Shown here piece by piece: positions 48,250 through 55,451 of a stretch of 64,000 bases of DNA. The notes beneath the pieces were generated by a model. It was given only the letters and a program-made list of their open reading frames with translations, made no database searches and was not told the origin of the DNA. This DNA is from Antarctobacter heliothermus (GTDB taxonomy: Bacteria; Pseudomonadota; Alphaproteobacteria; Rhodobacterales; Rhodobacteraceae), in assembly GCF_900188425.1 (NCBI RefSeq), contig NZ_FZON01000015.1, positions 1 through 64,000 of the forward strand, in the 5' to 3' direction. A program made the position numbers and the translations under genes. Each line of letters opens with the position of its first letter. Within the stretch, counting starts at the first letter, position 1.

Positions 48250-48718
48250 CGTCTCGGGCCTCCGTTCGCGCGCGCCTCCGCCTCCCTGCGCTCGCGCGCC
48301 ATGGCATGCCAGCGCGCGAGCTCTTCGATTTCCATGGCCATCATCTCGGACGGCTGGACGTGCAGGACCATGGCCACATCGGCCATGGCCTGCTCTACGT
48401 CATCGGGGAGCTTCAGGCGTTCCCCTGTGCTGCCAGCCCCTCCAGCTGCTCCGCCCTGGCGAAAAAAAGCAGCAGCTTTCCCGACAGGTCTGTGAAGTCG
48501 GCCGGGTCCAGCGCGGCCACCTGGTCGGGCGTGAGCGCGGGCCGCGTCACGCGCGGCAGGAGCGTCATCAGGGCGGTGACATCCATCTGCAGCACGTCGG
48601 TCATTTTCAGACCGCGCAACGCGCCGACCGAGGGCTTGGTGACCTCGACCTCGTGGATTTCCTTGTCACCGTTCTTGAGGGGTGCGCTCAGCCGGGTCTT
48701 GTGGGTCTTGTCGCTCAT
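48246..48718 (-). CDS. GpE+E' fusion made by programmed -1 frameshift
   Basis: After TTT at the T7 run the -1 frame stays open to TGA at 48246, past the E stop at 48413. It adds about 70 residues, including LKLPDDVEQAMADVAMVLHVQP and MMAMEIEELARWHAMARERREAE. This is the expected size and position of P2 E' and lambda GT-type extensions. The E' stop overlaps the tape-measure ATG. Confidence 0.75.
48413..48718 (-). CDS. Phage tail assembly chaperone GpE
   Basis: 101 residues, P2 gpE/TAC family: an N-terminal beta region (LSAPLKNGDKEIHEVEVTKPSVGALRGLK) then a helical part ending in LLLFFARAEQLEGLAAQ. It holds the tape measure during tail-tube assembly. Downstream it is extended by -1 frameshifting into E' (see slippery site). 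Confidence 0.82.
   Translation of the reverse strand: MSDKTHKTRLSAPLKNGDKEIHEVEVTKPSVGALRGLKMTDVLQMDVTALMTLLPRVTRPALTPDQVAALDPADFTDLSGKLLLFFARAEQLEGLAAQGNA
48461..48468 (-). promoter_or_regulatory. Slippery heptamer T TTT TTC for -1 frameshift
   Basis: On the coding strand the E frame reads CTT TTT TTC; the heptamer T_TTT_TTC allows both tRNAs to slip back one base. It lies about 50 bases before the E stop, with GC-rich sequence after it. Confidence 0.75.
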
Positions 48719-48730
48719 GGCTCAGCCTCC

Positions 48731-49228
48731 TCAGATGCCCATGGCGCGGCGCAGCTCGGCGAGCTGGTCGACCCCGCCGATGACGCGCACGCCGTTCTCG
48801 ATGTCGATCTCCCACAGCTCCTCGCCGTCCTTTTCGAGGCGGTAGTAGTCGACCTCCATGGTGATCTTCAGGGTCGACTTGTCGCCGGCCTTCAGATCCT
48901 CGGGGCCGTTGACGCTGATGCGCCCGCCCAGGGTGGCGATGTAGGTGTCGGCCGAGAAGTCGTCCTCGCCCATGGCGCCGGGGCGCATGACGAAGCGCGT
49001 GCGCCGGCCGAAGGACTTGAGCAGCGCCGGGTCCCATTCGGCGAAGGTGATCTCGGACTGCATGCCCTCCATGCCCATGTCGATCGCGACGGGGCCGTCC
49101 ATGCCCGCGCCGCGATGCGCCTCGGTGTTGAGGGTGATCGGGGGGAGTTTCGCCTCGTCGACGCGCCCGAAATAGCTCGTGCCGTCGACGAAGGCGTTGA
49201 AGTTGCGGATAGTGCGGGGGTACGCCAT
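48731..49228 (-). CDS. Phage major tail tube protein (FII)
   Basis: 165 residues of the P2 FII family: MAYPRTIRNFNAFVDGTSYFGRVDE opening (landmark), MEGMQSEITFAEWDPALLK and LKITMEVDYYRLEKDGEELWEIDIENG. Hexamers of it stack to form the rigid inner tube of the contractile tail. 12 bp after the sheath gene. Confidence 0.9.
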   Translation of the reverse strand: MAYPRTIRNFNAFVDGTSYFGRVDEAKLPPITLNTEAHRGAGMDGPVAIDMGMEGMQSEITFAEWDPALLKSFGRRTRFVMRPGAMGEDDFSADTYIATLGGRISVNGPEDLKAGDKSTLKITMEVDYYRLEKDGEELWEIDIENGVRVIGGVDQLAELRRAMGI

Positions 49229-49240
49229 TTGCCGGTCTCC

Positions 49241-50776
49241 TTAGCTGGCCTGGGCGACATCGGCGACGAGTTCTTCATAGTACTCGCCGTTGCGATGCGC
49301 GCGGAAGATGAGGTGCTCGAGCGGCGCGGGCGGCTCGATGTCGAAATCGAGATAGAGCTTGCCGGCCTTGAGCTGGGCCTCGGTGTTGAGCTCGGGATCG
49401 AGCCAGACGCGCCCGCCCAGGATCGCGCCGAGCGCCTTGAGGTGGCGCAGGTAGGCATCGACCCCGTCGCGGATGTCGTTGATCAGCTGCGCCGAGAAGG
49501 GGCGGTCCATGGCCCACAGATGCGCCTGCTCGACGCTCTCGTAGATCATGTCGGCCGTGCGGCGCACGCTCAGGAAGGCCCAGAGCGGATCGGCCGTGGT
49601 CGAGCGGTTGCCCCAGAGGCGGTAGCCGTCCTTGCGCACGATCGTCGCCACCTCGTTCTCGTTGAGGATGTTCGCGCGCGAGTTCGGATCGGACAGGCCG
49701 AAGGACACCGCCCGGGCGGTGCCGGTGATGCCGTTGATCAGCTTGTTCGAGGGCGACCACCAGAAGCCGTTGTCGGCATCGGTGCGCGCGATCACGCCCG
49801 CCACCCGCGCCGAGACCGGCGCGACCACCTCCTTGGCGGCCACGGTGTCGAACACCGTCACCCAGGGATCGACGATATAGACCCGGTCGGAGCCGAACTC
49901 GCCGCGATACTCGATCGCCTCGGTGTCGGTGGTGTTCGGGCCGTCGGCGATGATGACCGCGCGCAGCCGTTCGGCGATGCCGATCATCTCGCTGACCACG
50001 CCGGTGTTCTGGGTAAAGCCCGGAGCGATCAGGATGCGCGGCGAGACATGCACGATGCTCTCGGCCGCGGCGAGGGCTTGCAGCCCCTCGTAATCGCCGG
50101 TCACGCCGTCGACGCCACCGATGATGTTGGCCTGCGTCTCGGCGTCGTCGGTGCCCTCCTCGACCCGGACGACCACGACGACGGCGCCGGCCTGGTCGAA
50201 GATCGCGTCGAGCGCGGCGGGCAGCGTGCCCAGGCCCTGGCCGGTCGCGTCGAGCTTGGCCGCCTCGCGCCGGCTGCCCGCGATGAGCACGGGGGTGTTG
50301 AGCGGGAAGGGCTCGTCGGCGCCATCCGCCAGCTTGGTTGCCGCCTTGGCGCGCACGACGCCGGAGCCGTCGCTGGTGCCGGCATGCGTGACTGCCACCA
50401 GGGCGGCGGCATCGACGTCACCCTCGATCGCGGTCTTGACCTCGGCCGCGGTCGAGGTGATCGCGCCCTCGGCGTCGGTGGCCAGCGCCACCGAGATGGC
50501 GTTGCCGTCGACGGTCACCGCGATCGCGGCAGTGCTTTCACCGGGATCGGTGAAGGCGACCGAGATCAGGTTGCCGTCGAGACCGGCGGCCTGGGCGGTG
50601 AAGGTGAGCGCGGTATTCAGCGCGGTCGACCCCAGGGTGAGGGTTGCCGCCGTGGCGCCGGCGGCGTCGGGCGCGGTGCCCACCACCCCGATAACCGAGG
50701 AGCGGACGGTACGGATCGGGCGCAGGCCGTCGTCGATCTGGACGACCTCCACCCCGTGAAGGAACTGCTCAGACAT
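49241..50776 (-). CDS. Phage tail sheath protein (FI) with inserted adhesin-like domain
   Basis: 511 residues, about 110 longer than P2 FI. The ends match contractile sheath proteins (LHGVEVVQIDDGLRPIRTVRSSVIGVVGTAPD; FPLNTPVLIAGSRREA; NIIGGVDGVTGDYEGLQAL; LEHLIFRAHRNGEYYEELVADV, all as landmarks). Residues ~39-155 interrupt the first domain with a beta-rich module (LTFTAQAAGLDGNLISVAFTD, GNAISVALATDAEGAITSTAAEV, GSDGSGVV-like ends) resembling Ig-like decorations of phage structural proteins. Contraction of this sheath drives the tube through the target envelope. Confidence 0.9.
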   Translation of the reverse strand: MSEQFLHGVEVVQIDDGLRPIRTVRSSVIGVVGTAPDAAGATAATLTLGSTALNTALTFTAQAAGLDGNLISVAFTDPGESTAAIAVTVDGNAISVALATDAEGAITSTAAEVKTAIEGDVDAAALVAVTHAGTSDGSGVVRAKAATKLADGADEPFPLNTPVLIAGSRREAAKLDATGQGLGTLPAALDAIFDQAGAVVVVVRVEEGTDDAETQANIIGGVDGVTGDYEGLQALAAAESIVHVSPRILIAPGFTQNTGVVSEMIGIAERLRAVIIADGPNTTDTEAIEYRGEFGSDRVYIVDPWVTVFDTVAAKEVVAPVSARVAGVIARTDADNGFWWSPSNKLINGITGTARAVSFGLSDPNSRANILNENEVATIVRKDGYRLWGNRSTTADPLWAFLSVRRTADMIYESVEQAHLWAMDRPFSAQLINDIRDGVDAYLRHLKALGAILGGRVWLDPELNTEAQLKAGKLYLDFDIEPPAPLEHLIFRAHRNGEYYEELVADVAQAS

Positions 50777-50806
50777 TGAAGCCTCCTTTGAAGAGCGTGT
50801 TCAGGG

Positions 50807-50825
50807 TTCGTGAAAGCGGGCCGGA
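50807..50825 (-). repeat. VR-end-like sequence after the reverse transcriptase gene
   Basis: The minus strand reads CTCCGGCCCGCTTTCACGAA just after the RT stop. The end of the variable repeat has TTTCGGCCCGCTTTCGCGAT at 52634-52653. The core CGGCCCGCTTTC is identical and 16 of 18 bases match. It may be a relic of a second variable repeat end or mark the border of the avd-TR-RT cassette; chance is not excluded. Confidence 0.4.
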
Positions 50826-50827
50826 GC

Positions 50828-51919
50828 TCATGCGCACTGCCTCCTTTCGGGTTCGAGGGGTGCCACCTTGCGCGGCGGCGGGATGAAGACCTGCCCGCTG
50901 ACCACTTTGCGGCGCAGCGTGTAGGTCTGGGCGTGGCCGGCATGGCCGACCCAGCTGGCGACGACGCGCTGCACGCGGTCCAGGTCGATCTGGCCCTCGT
51001 GGTATTGCCGCGCCATGCGCTTCATCTTCTTGCGCATACGGCCGACGCTGTCGCGGCGCAGGAGCCGGTGCGTGGGCCAGATGCGGTAGCCGAGGAAGTC
51101 CAGCGACCGGCCGCCGGGGCGGACGGGAAAGACCTGCGTCTTGGCGTTGAGCCTGAGCGCAAGATGCGCATGCAGGAAGCCGTCGATCTCGCGGCGCAGC
51201 TCGTGCAGCCGGGCCTTGTCGGCATCCACGATCGCGAAGTCGTCCATGTAGCGCAGGTATCGCTTCACGCGCAGGTCGTTCTTCACGAAGCCGTCGAGCT
51301 CGTGGAGGTAGATGTTGGCGAAGAGCTGCGACGTCAGGCTGCCGATCGGGATGCCGCGCGGCAGCGGATCGCCGGGCTCGGCGGTGCTGTCGATGATGTC
51401 GTCGATCAGGCGCAGCGTGGGCGCGCAGGCGATGCGCCGGCGCAGGAGGCGCTTGAGCGCGTCGTGCGACACCGAGGGGAAGTACTTGGCGATGTCGGCC
51501 TTGAGCACGTAGATGCAGCCCGCCTCGCGCTGGACGGCGCGCAGCATGGCCTGCGCCCGGTCGACCCCGGCATGGGCGCCCTTGCCCGGCCGGCAGGCAT
51601 AGCTGTCATGGATGAAGCGGCACTCCCAGATGGGCTCGATCGCCTCGATCAGGGCGTGCTGGACGATGCGGTCCTTCAGCGGCAGCGCCGAGATCGCGCG
51701 CTCCTTGGGTTCGAACACCTTGAAGTGCCGGTAGGGGCCGGTGGCGTAGGCGCCCAGCCGCAGGCTTTCCTGCAGCGCGATCAGGTTCGGCTCGAGGTCG
51801 CGCTCGAAGCGCAGCACGTCCGCCTGGGCGCGGCGGCCCCGGATCACGCGGCCCCAGGCGCGGTGCAGCGCCTCGAAATCCGCGATCTGCTCGAAGAGGT
51901 TGTTGTAGGTGCAGGCCAT
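50828..51919 (-). CDS. DGR reverse transcriptase
   Basis: 363 residues. RT landmarks in order: VLKADIAKYFPSV with the first catalytic Asp (~142), IGSLTSQ (192-198), the (I/L/V)GxxxSQ form typical of DGR and retron-type enzymes rather than the QGxxxSP of group II introns, and YMDD (224-227). Thumb-like sequence follows (LDFLGYRIWPTHRLLR); there is no maturase or endonuclease domain. It copies TR RNA into cDNA with adenine-specific errors that replace the VR. ATG 51919 has GGGAAG upstream. The order target-avd-TR-RT is that of the Bordetella BPP-1 element. Confidence 0.93.
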   Translation of the reverse strand: MACTYNNLFEQIADFEALHRAWGRVIRGRRAQADVLRFERDLEPNLIALQESLRLGAYATGPYRHFKVFEPKERAISALPLKDRIVQHALIEAIEPIWECRFIHDSYACRPGKGAHAGVDRAQAMLRAVQREAGCIYVLKADIAKYFPSVSHDALKRLLRRRIACAPTLRLIDDIIDSTAEPGDPLPRGIPIGSLTSQLFANIYLHELDGFVKNDLRVKRYLRYMDDFAIVDADKARLHELRREIDGFLHAHLALRLNAKTQVFPVRPGGRSLDFLGYRIWPTHRLLRRDSVGRMRKKMKRMARQYHEGQIDLDRVQRVVASWVGHAGHAQTYTLRRKVVSGQVFIPPPRKVAPLEPERRQCA

Positions 51920-52086
51920 CACGCGACTTCCCGGATACTGGGGCGGCCGGCGCGAAGGGTCGCGCTTGCGCTACTGTCCCGCCCCGGCCTGTTCATTTTT
52001 TCCGGCACTTGGCCGAGGGATACGGGGCCTTTCGAGGGCGCGCTGGACGGCACCCCGTGAGGCACCGCCTTCCGGCTTTCCCCGAG

Positions 52087-52203
52087 AGCGGGCCGAAACC
52101 CGATGTTCGAACTCGCGTTCGAGCGCGGGTTGTTCAGGTTGAGGGCGAACACGCCGGCATTCGAGCCGTTGTTCCAGTTGCCCCCACGGATCGGCAGACG
52201 TTC
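52087..52203 (-). repeat. DGR template repeat (TR)
   Basis: 117 bp shared with the VR (52643-52759, offset 556). On the coding strand it is rich in AAC codons (GGCAACTGGAACAACGGC and further on). It contains 23 adenines; 12 differ in VR. Among the other 94 positions only one differs (T/G next to a changed A, near the 5' end). It starts at the avd stop and ends 168 bp before the RT; the intervening noncoding stretch is probably the 3' part of the template RNA. Confidence 0.93.
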
Positions 52204-52558
52204 AAGCCACATTGCCCGCACCCCTTTGCTTGAGGCTCCGGAACCAGCCGCCGACCATGCGCCCGAGCTCGTCGAGGTGACGGCTCCAGACCTCGCACTT
52301 GCGAAACGGCAGGTACTGCAGCTCGCGCGACAGCCGCACCTGGCTGCGCAGCAGGTCGAGCTCGCCGTCGAGGTCCTGCATGGTGGTCTTCTTGTGGTAG
52401 CGGCGGTTGCAGATGATGATCAGCCGCAGCACCCGCCACATGGTCTGGCGGATTTCCTGGCTCAGGACATGACGCTCCGCCTTCGGGAACTGCCGCAGCG
52501 CGACATAGCCGTAGGCGATCATCTCCTCGCATTTCCGCCTGATCTTCAGATCATCCAC
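52202..52558 (-). CDS. avd: DGR accessory variability determinant (Avd-like)
   Basis: 118 residues, basic and all-helical: RRKCEEMIAYGYVALRQFPKAERHVLSQEIR, MWRVLRLIIICNRRYHKK, DLDGELDLLRSQVRLSRELQYLP and WSRHLDELGRMVGGW define four helices (landmarks). This is the Avd/23S-intervening-sequence four-helix bundle that forms a pentamer binding RT and template RNA. The start is GTG with GGAAAAGG upstream. Its stop overlaps the first bases of TR. Confidence 0.9.
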   Translation of the reverse strand: MDDLKIRRKCEEMIAYGYVALRQFPKAERHVLSQEIRQTMWRVLRLIIICNRRYHKKTTMQDLDGELDLLRSQVRLSRELQYLPFRKCEVWSRHLDELGRMVGGWFRSLKQRGAGNVA

Positions 52559-52586
52559 TGGTTCGGGCCTTTTCCTTTGGTGTATC

Positions 52587-52606
52587 GGGCGGGCTCTCGC
52601 CCGCCC
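52587..52606 (-). promoter_or_regulatory. Hairpin/cruciform after the variable repeat
   Basis: GGGCGGGC (52587-52594), TCTC, GCCCGCCC (52599-52606): a perfect 8-bp GC stem. On the coding strand the loop is GAGA, fitting the GRNA loop consensus of hairpins that aid target recognition in characterised DGRs. It lies 36 bp beyond the VR and 24 bp beyond the target gene stop. No T-run, so not a terminator. Confidence 0.75.
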
Positions 52607-52630
52607 TGTCAGAGTTCAGGTGGGCGGATT

Positions 52631-53710
52631 TCAGATCGCGAAAGCGGGCCGAAACCCGATGAGCGAACTCGCGCTCGAGCGCGGGTTGTGCAGGCCGAGG
52701 GCGAACACGCCGGCAAACGAGCCGCTGCTCCAGTCGCCCCCACGGCGCGGCAGACGTTCCCCCTCGTTGCGCATGTAAAAGCGCCCGCGGGTCATATCGA
52801 CTGCGTGCGGGAAGAGGCCCAGAACCTTGGCGATGTCGGGCACGGTCACGCCGGCCTCGGCGGTCAGGTCCTTGTACATCTCGGATGCGCTGTTCGAGCC
52901 GTCTGACTGGCTGGTAACAGAGGTGTTGAGGATCGGGCTGCCGGTGCCGTCGGCGCCGGTCGCGTCCCATTTCAGCGTGTCGGTCGTGCCGGGCGCGACG
53001 AGCGAGCCGTCCTGGAGGATCGCCTGCCAGAGCGTGCTGGCGTCCGAGTGATCGGCATCGGTGGCGGCGGCGTTGTTGTCGGCGATGATCTGGATTTCAC
53101 CGCCCACCAGGCGCAGGCCGCGCACCCACTCCCAGACATTGCCGGTCAGGTCGGCGATGCCGGCGGGGCTGTTGTCGTGATACCAGCTGGCCGGACCCGA
53201 GCCCGTGAGGGTGCGCGCAGCACCATTGGTGTCACCCGGATCGCCGCCGTCCTGGCGCCGGCCGGTCTCGTAGGTCTGGTCGTAGTCGCGGCCGTAATCG
53301 GTGTTGCCGCGCGGCATGAAACCGTTTTTCCAGCACCACAGCGCGACCGCCGACCACTCGGCATTCGTCATCATGTGCCAGCCCGGCCCCTTGTCGGCGC
53401 AGCGCTGGTCGGCCGTGTCGAAATCGATGCTCGCCGCCGGGTCCTGACCGGGCAGAGACAGCGCGCGGTCGTCGTGGATCGTGGCCTGGAACTTGCCGAC
53501 CATGATCTCGGACTTCTGCGCACCGTCGATCGTGAAGGCCGGGTGCACGCCGCTGCCCAGGGCCGGGTCGATATCCTCGATGTTGAAGCGGGGCACGACG
53601 CACATGATCGACGGGTAGCCGCGATCGTCGTAGAGCACCGTGTTGACGCCGCCGGAGGCGGCCTCGACCGACTGCCGGAAGGCATCGGGGGCGGAGATGA
53701 TGATGGACAT
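52631..53710 (-). CDS. DGR target: formylglycine-enzyme/C-type-lectin-fold tail tip protein
   Basis: 359 residues. The N-terminal ~80 are unlike known enzymes and may attach to the tail. Residues ~85-355 have the FGE-sulfatase/CLec pattern: MVGKFQATIHD, WHMMTNAEWSAVALWCWKNGFMPRGN, AGIADLTGNVWEWVRGL, and the end RLPRRGGDWSSGSFAGVFAL ... GFRPAF where VR falls. This is the fold of most phage DGR targets; variable residues cluster on the ligand face. It probably recognises the host or target cell surface. Enzymatic use of the fold is unlikely because the catalytic Cys pair of true FGE is not evident. Confidence 0.88.
   Translation of the reverse strand: MSIIISAPDAFRQSVEAASGGVNTVLYDDRGYPSIMCVVPRFNIEDIDPALGSGVHPAFTIDGAQKSEIMVGKFQATIHDDRALSLPGQDPAASIDFDTADQRCADKGPGWHMMTNAEWSAVALWCWKNGFMPRGNTDYGRDYDQTYETGRRQDGGDPGDTNGAARTLTGSGPASWYHDNSPAGIADLTGNVWEWVRGLRLVGGEIQIIADNNAAATDADHSDASTLWQAILQDGSLVAPGTTDTLKWDATGADGTGSPILNTSVTSQSDGSNSASEMYKDLTAEAGVTVPDIAKVLGLFPHAVDMTRGRFYMRNEGERLPRRGGDWSSGSFAGVFALGLHNPRSSASSLIGFRPAFAI
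52643..52759 (-). repeat. DGR variable repeat (VR)
   Basis: The 3' end of the target gene. Relative to TR nine codons differ: Ile to Arg and eight Asn codons to Asp, Ser, Ser, Phe, Gly, His, Ser and Leu. One AAC is unchanged. The end (GGGTTTCGGCCCGCT) is invariant, as expected for the initiation-of-homing region, and differs from the TR flank just beyond 52643. Confidence 0.93.
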
Positions 53711-53716
53711 GGGGTC

Positions 53717-54067
53717 TTACTCCTCGTTTTCCGTGGGCAGCTCCGGCAGCCCGTAGAGTTGCAGGGTCACGGCCGCGAGATTGAGCGGCTGCGCGACGTG
53801 ATCCTGGTAGGTGATGGTTTCGCCGTCGCTCTCCTCGGTGACTTCGCCCAGCTCGTAGCGGCGCGGCGGGATGATGATCGTGGCGGCGTGCAGGTCGCCC
53901 TCCGGGTCGAGCCCGCCCGCGGCATCGGCGCGCAGTCCGATCACGACCTCGGCGTCGCGCTCGCGCGCGGCCAGGTCGATGACCTGGGCGGGGCTGCCGA
54001 TGTGCAGCTCGGTGCCGTCAAGGTGGTGCTCGAGCACCCGGCCTTTCGTCATGTGTTGAACGTCCAT
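53717..54067 (-). CDS. Prophage protein of unknown function upstream of the DGR target
   Basis: 116 residues, acidic, likely beta-rich (VLEHHLDGTELHIGSPAQVIDL; ATIIIPPRRYELGEV; PLNLAAVTLQLYGLPELP). It ends seven bases before the DGR target and starts eight bases after the fibre gene, so it is co-expressed with both. It could be a fibre accessory or chaperone; nothing specific is recognised. Confidence 0.6.
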   Translation of the reverse strand: MDVQHMTKGRVLEHHLDGTELHIGSPAQVIDLAARERDAEVVIGLRADAAGGLDPEGDLHAATIIIPPRRYELGEVTEESDGETITYQDHVAQPLNLAAVTLQLYGLPELPTENEE

Positions 54068-54074
54068 TTAAGCC

Positions 54075-54992
54075 TCACTGGTAGCGGGGGTTGAGAAGGG
54101 TCCAGCGGATGCGGATGTTGTCGGCCGAGCCGCTGGCCTTGATCTTGAAGCCGTTGCGCGCCTTGTCGTAGGCGGTCAGCGCGCCGACCCCGGCGAGGTT
54201 GGTCGCGCCCTCGACCTCCAGCGCGACGCCGTAATCGGCCGCGGGCAGGGCCTCGGCGAACGCCACCGAGACGAAGGGCGCTGCGTCGACCCGCCATCCG
54301 CTTTGCGGGCGCACGACGCGCAGATCGGTCAGGGTGACCGCCGACAGGTCGCCGGCCGTGTCGTTCGCGGGCAGGTCGAGCCGGTAGAGCACCAGCCCGT
54401 CATCGGGCACCTCCTGGGCCACGCCGACGCCGTAGCCGCCGGGGCCGTCATGCAGGAAGGCGTAGTAGCTCACCGCCTCGTCGGTCTCGTTGGTCGGCAC
54501 CGAGACATGGTTCGCCTCGTCGGCCAGCGTGATGGTCAGCCCGTCGATCCAGGCGCGCGACGCGCCGCTGCCCACGGTGCCGCTCTGCGACAGGTCGAGC
54601 GCGCGGATCCCCGATTTGCTCAGCACCATCCCCGAGATGACGTGCTTGTTCTTGAGCACCACCTCGCCCTGGGCGAGCACCCGGTTGCGGATCACGTCGA
54701 TCTCGCGCGACAGCACGCCGGCCAGGCCGAGCGCCTCCTGCGCGGCGCCGATGATGGCCACCTGGTGCTCGGGCGAGAGCGCCTGGAGCAGGTCGAGCCG
54801 GTCGCCCAGGGTCGCCTCGTCGCCGCGCGCCTCGACCAGCTCGTCGGCCTTCTGCTTGAGCCAGGCGGTGCGGTTGGCCAGCTGCTTGGCCTGGACGTTC
54901 GAAATCCCGTCCGGGCCGCCGACCACGGGGTCGGTGGTTTCGATCTGGTAGATGCCGCTCGGCCATGAGGCGTTTTCGGATAGGTTCGCCAT
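54075..54992 (-). CDS. Probable tail fibre protein
   Basis: 305 residues. The start ENASWPSGIYQIETTDPVVGGPDGISNVQAKQLANRTAWLKQK (landmark) is the N-terminal piece of many P2/Mu-type fibres that docks on the baseplate. A helical stretch (GDRLDLLQALSPEHQVAIIG) and a beta-rich distal part (SGWRVDAAPFVSVAF ... NIRIRWTLLNPRY) follow. It is shorter than P2 GpH, with the receptor role perhaps passed to the DGR target nearby. Confidence 0.75.
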   Translation of the reverse strand: MANLSENASWPSGIYQIETTDPVVGGPDGISNVQAKQLANRTAWLKQKADELVEARGDEATLGDRLDLLQALSPEHQVAIIGAAQEALGLAGVLSREIDVIRNRVLAQGEVVLKNKHVISGMVLSKSGIRALDLSQSGTVGSGASRAWIDGLTITLADEANHVSVPTNETDEAVSYYAFLHDGPGGYGVGVAQEVPDDGLVLYRLDLPANDTAGDLSAVTLTDLRVVRPQSGWRVDAAPFVSVAFAEALPAADYGVALEVEGATNLAGVGALTAYDKARNGFKIKASGSADNIRIRWTLLNPRYQ

Positions 54993-55005
54993 GTGTGTGT
55001 CCTCT

Positions 55006-55443
55006 CTAGAAGATGATGGTCCAGCTGCCGTCGAGGCTGATGTCGTCGGCCTTCTCGATCGCCGCGCGGGTCTTGCGCGCGAACAGCGTCCCGTCGGCCG
55101 TGATCAGCCCGAACTCGCGGATCGCCAGCCCGTTGGCCTCGGTGGTCTCGAGCCGCCAGTCGAAGCGCACCTCGCCGGCGGCCGGGTAGGCAAAGCCGCT
55201 CACCGGCTTGGTGAAGGCGCCGGTCAGCCCGGTATCGCCGGGCGCCGGCCCGTCGCCGTTGGTGCCCACGCCGATCTCGGCGATGTGCTTGCCCGCCCCG
55301 TCGCCCGCGATCAGCGCCGCCATGGCCGTGCGCGCGGCCCCGAGGATCATGTTGGGCATGGCGATCCGCTCGATGATCACGCCATCCCTGCGCACGGTGA
55401 TGTCGAGCGCGCCCCTCACTGTCAGCCTGTCGGTTGCCTGCAT
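55006..55443 (-). CDS. Tail-associated protein of unknown function
   Basis: 145 residues, likely beta-rich (ITVRRDGVIIERIAMPNMIL; AGEVRFDWRLETTEANGLAIREFGLITADGTLFARKTR, as landmarks). The last part resembles distal fibre-type domains that start with natural decoration (FGLIT-DGTLFAR), suggesting a short fibre or fibre-cap. ATG 55443 has GAGGGG upstream, while the GTG at 55455 that overlaps gpI does not. Confidence 0.6.
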   Translation of the reverse strand: MQATDRLTVRGALDITVRRDGVIIERIAMPNMILGAARTAMAALIAGDGAGKHIAEIGVGTNGDGPAPGDTGLTGAFTKPVSGFAYPAAGEVRFDWRLETTEANGLAIREFGLITADGTLFARKTRAAIEKADDISLDGSWTIIF

Positions 55444-55451
55444 CGTGCCCC

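Noticed and set aside
47036-50779. A 1247-codon plus-strand open frame opposite the sheath, tube and tape-measure genes
   Set aside because: Low-complexity Arg/Ala-rich shadow typical of high-GC DNA; the minus strand encodes recognisable tail proteins throughout.
50810-52060. A 416-codon plus-strand open frame opposite the reverse transcriptase
   Set aside because: Shadow of the RT, which has all catalytic motifs on the minus strand.
51919-52221. Minus-strand open frame through the TR (starts MRAMWLERLPIRGGNW)
   Set aside because: It overlaps the avd end and its lectin-like part is only the template copy; no ribosome site. Treated as TR plus spacer, not a gene.
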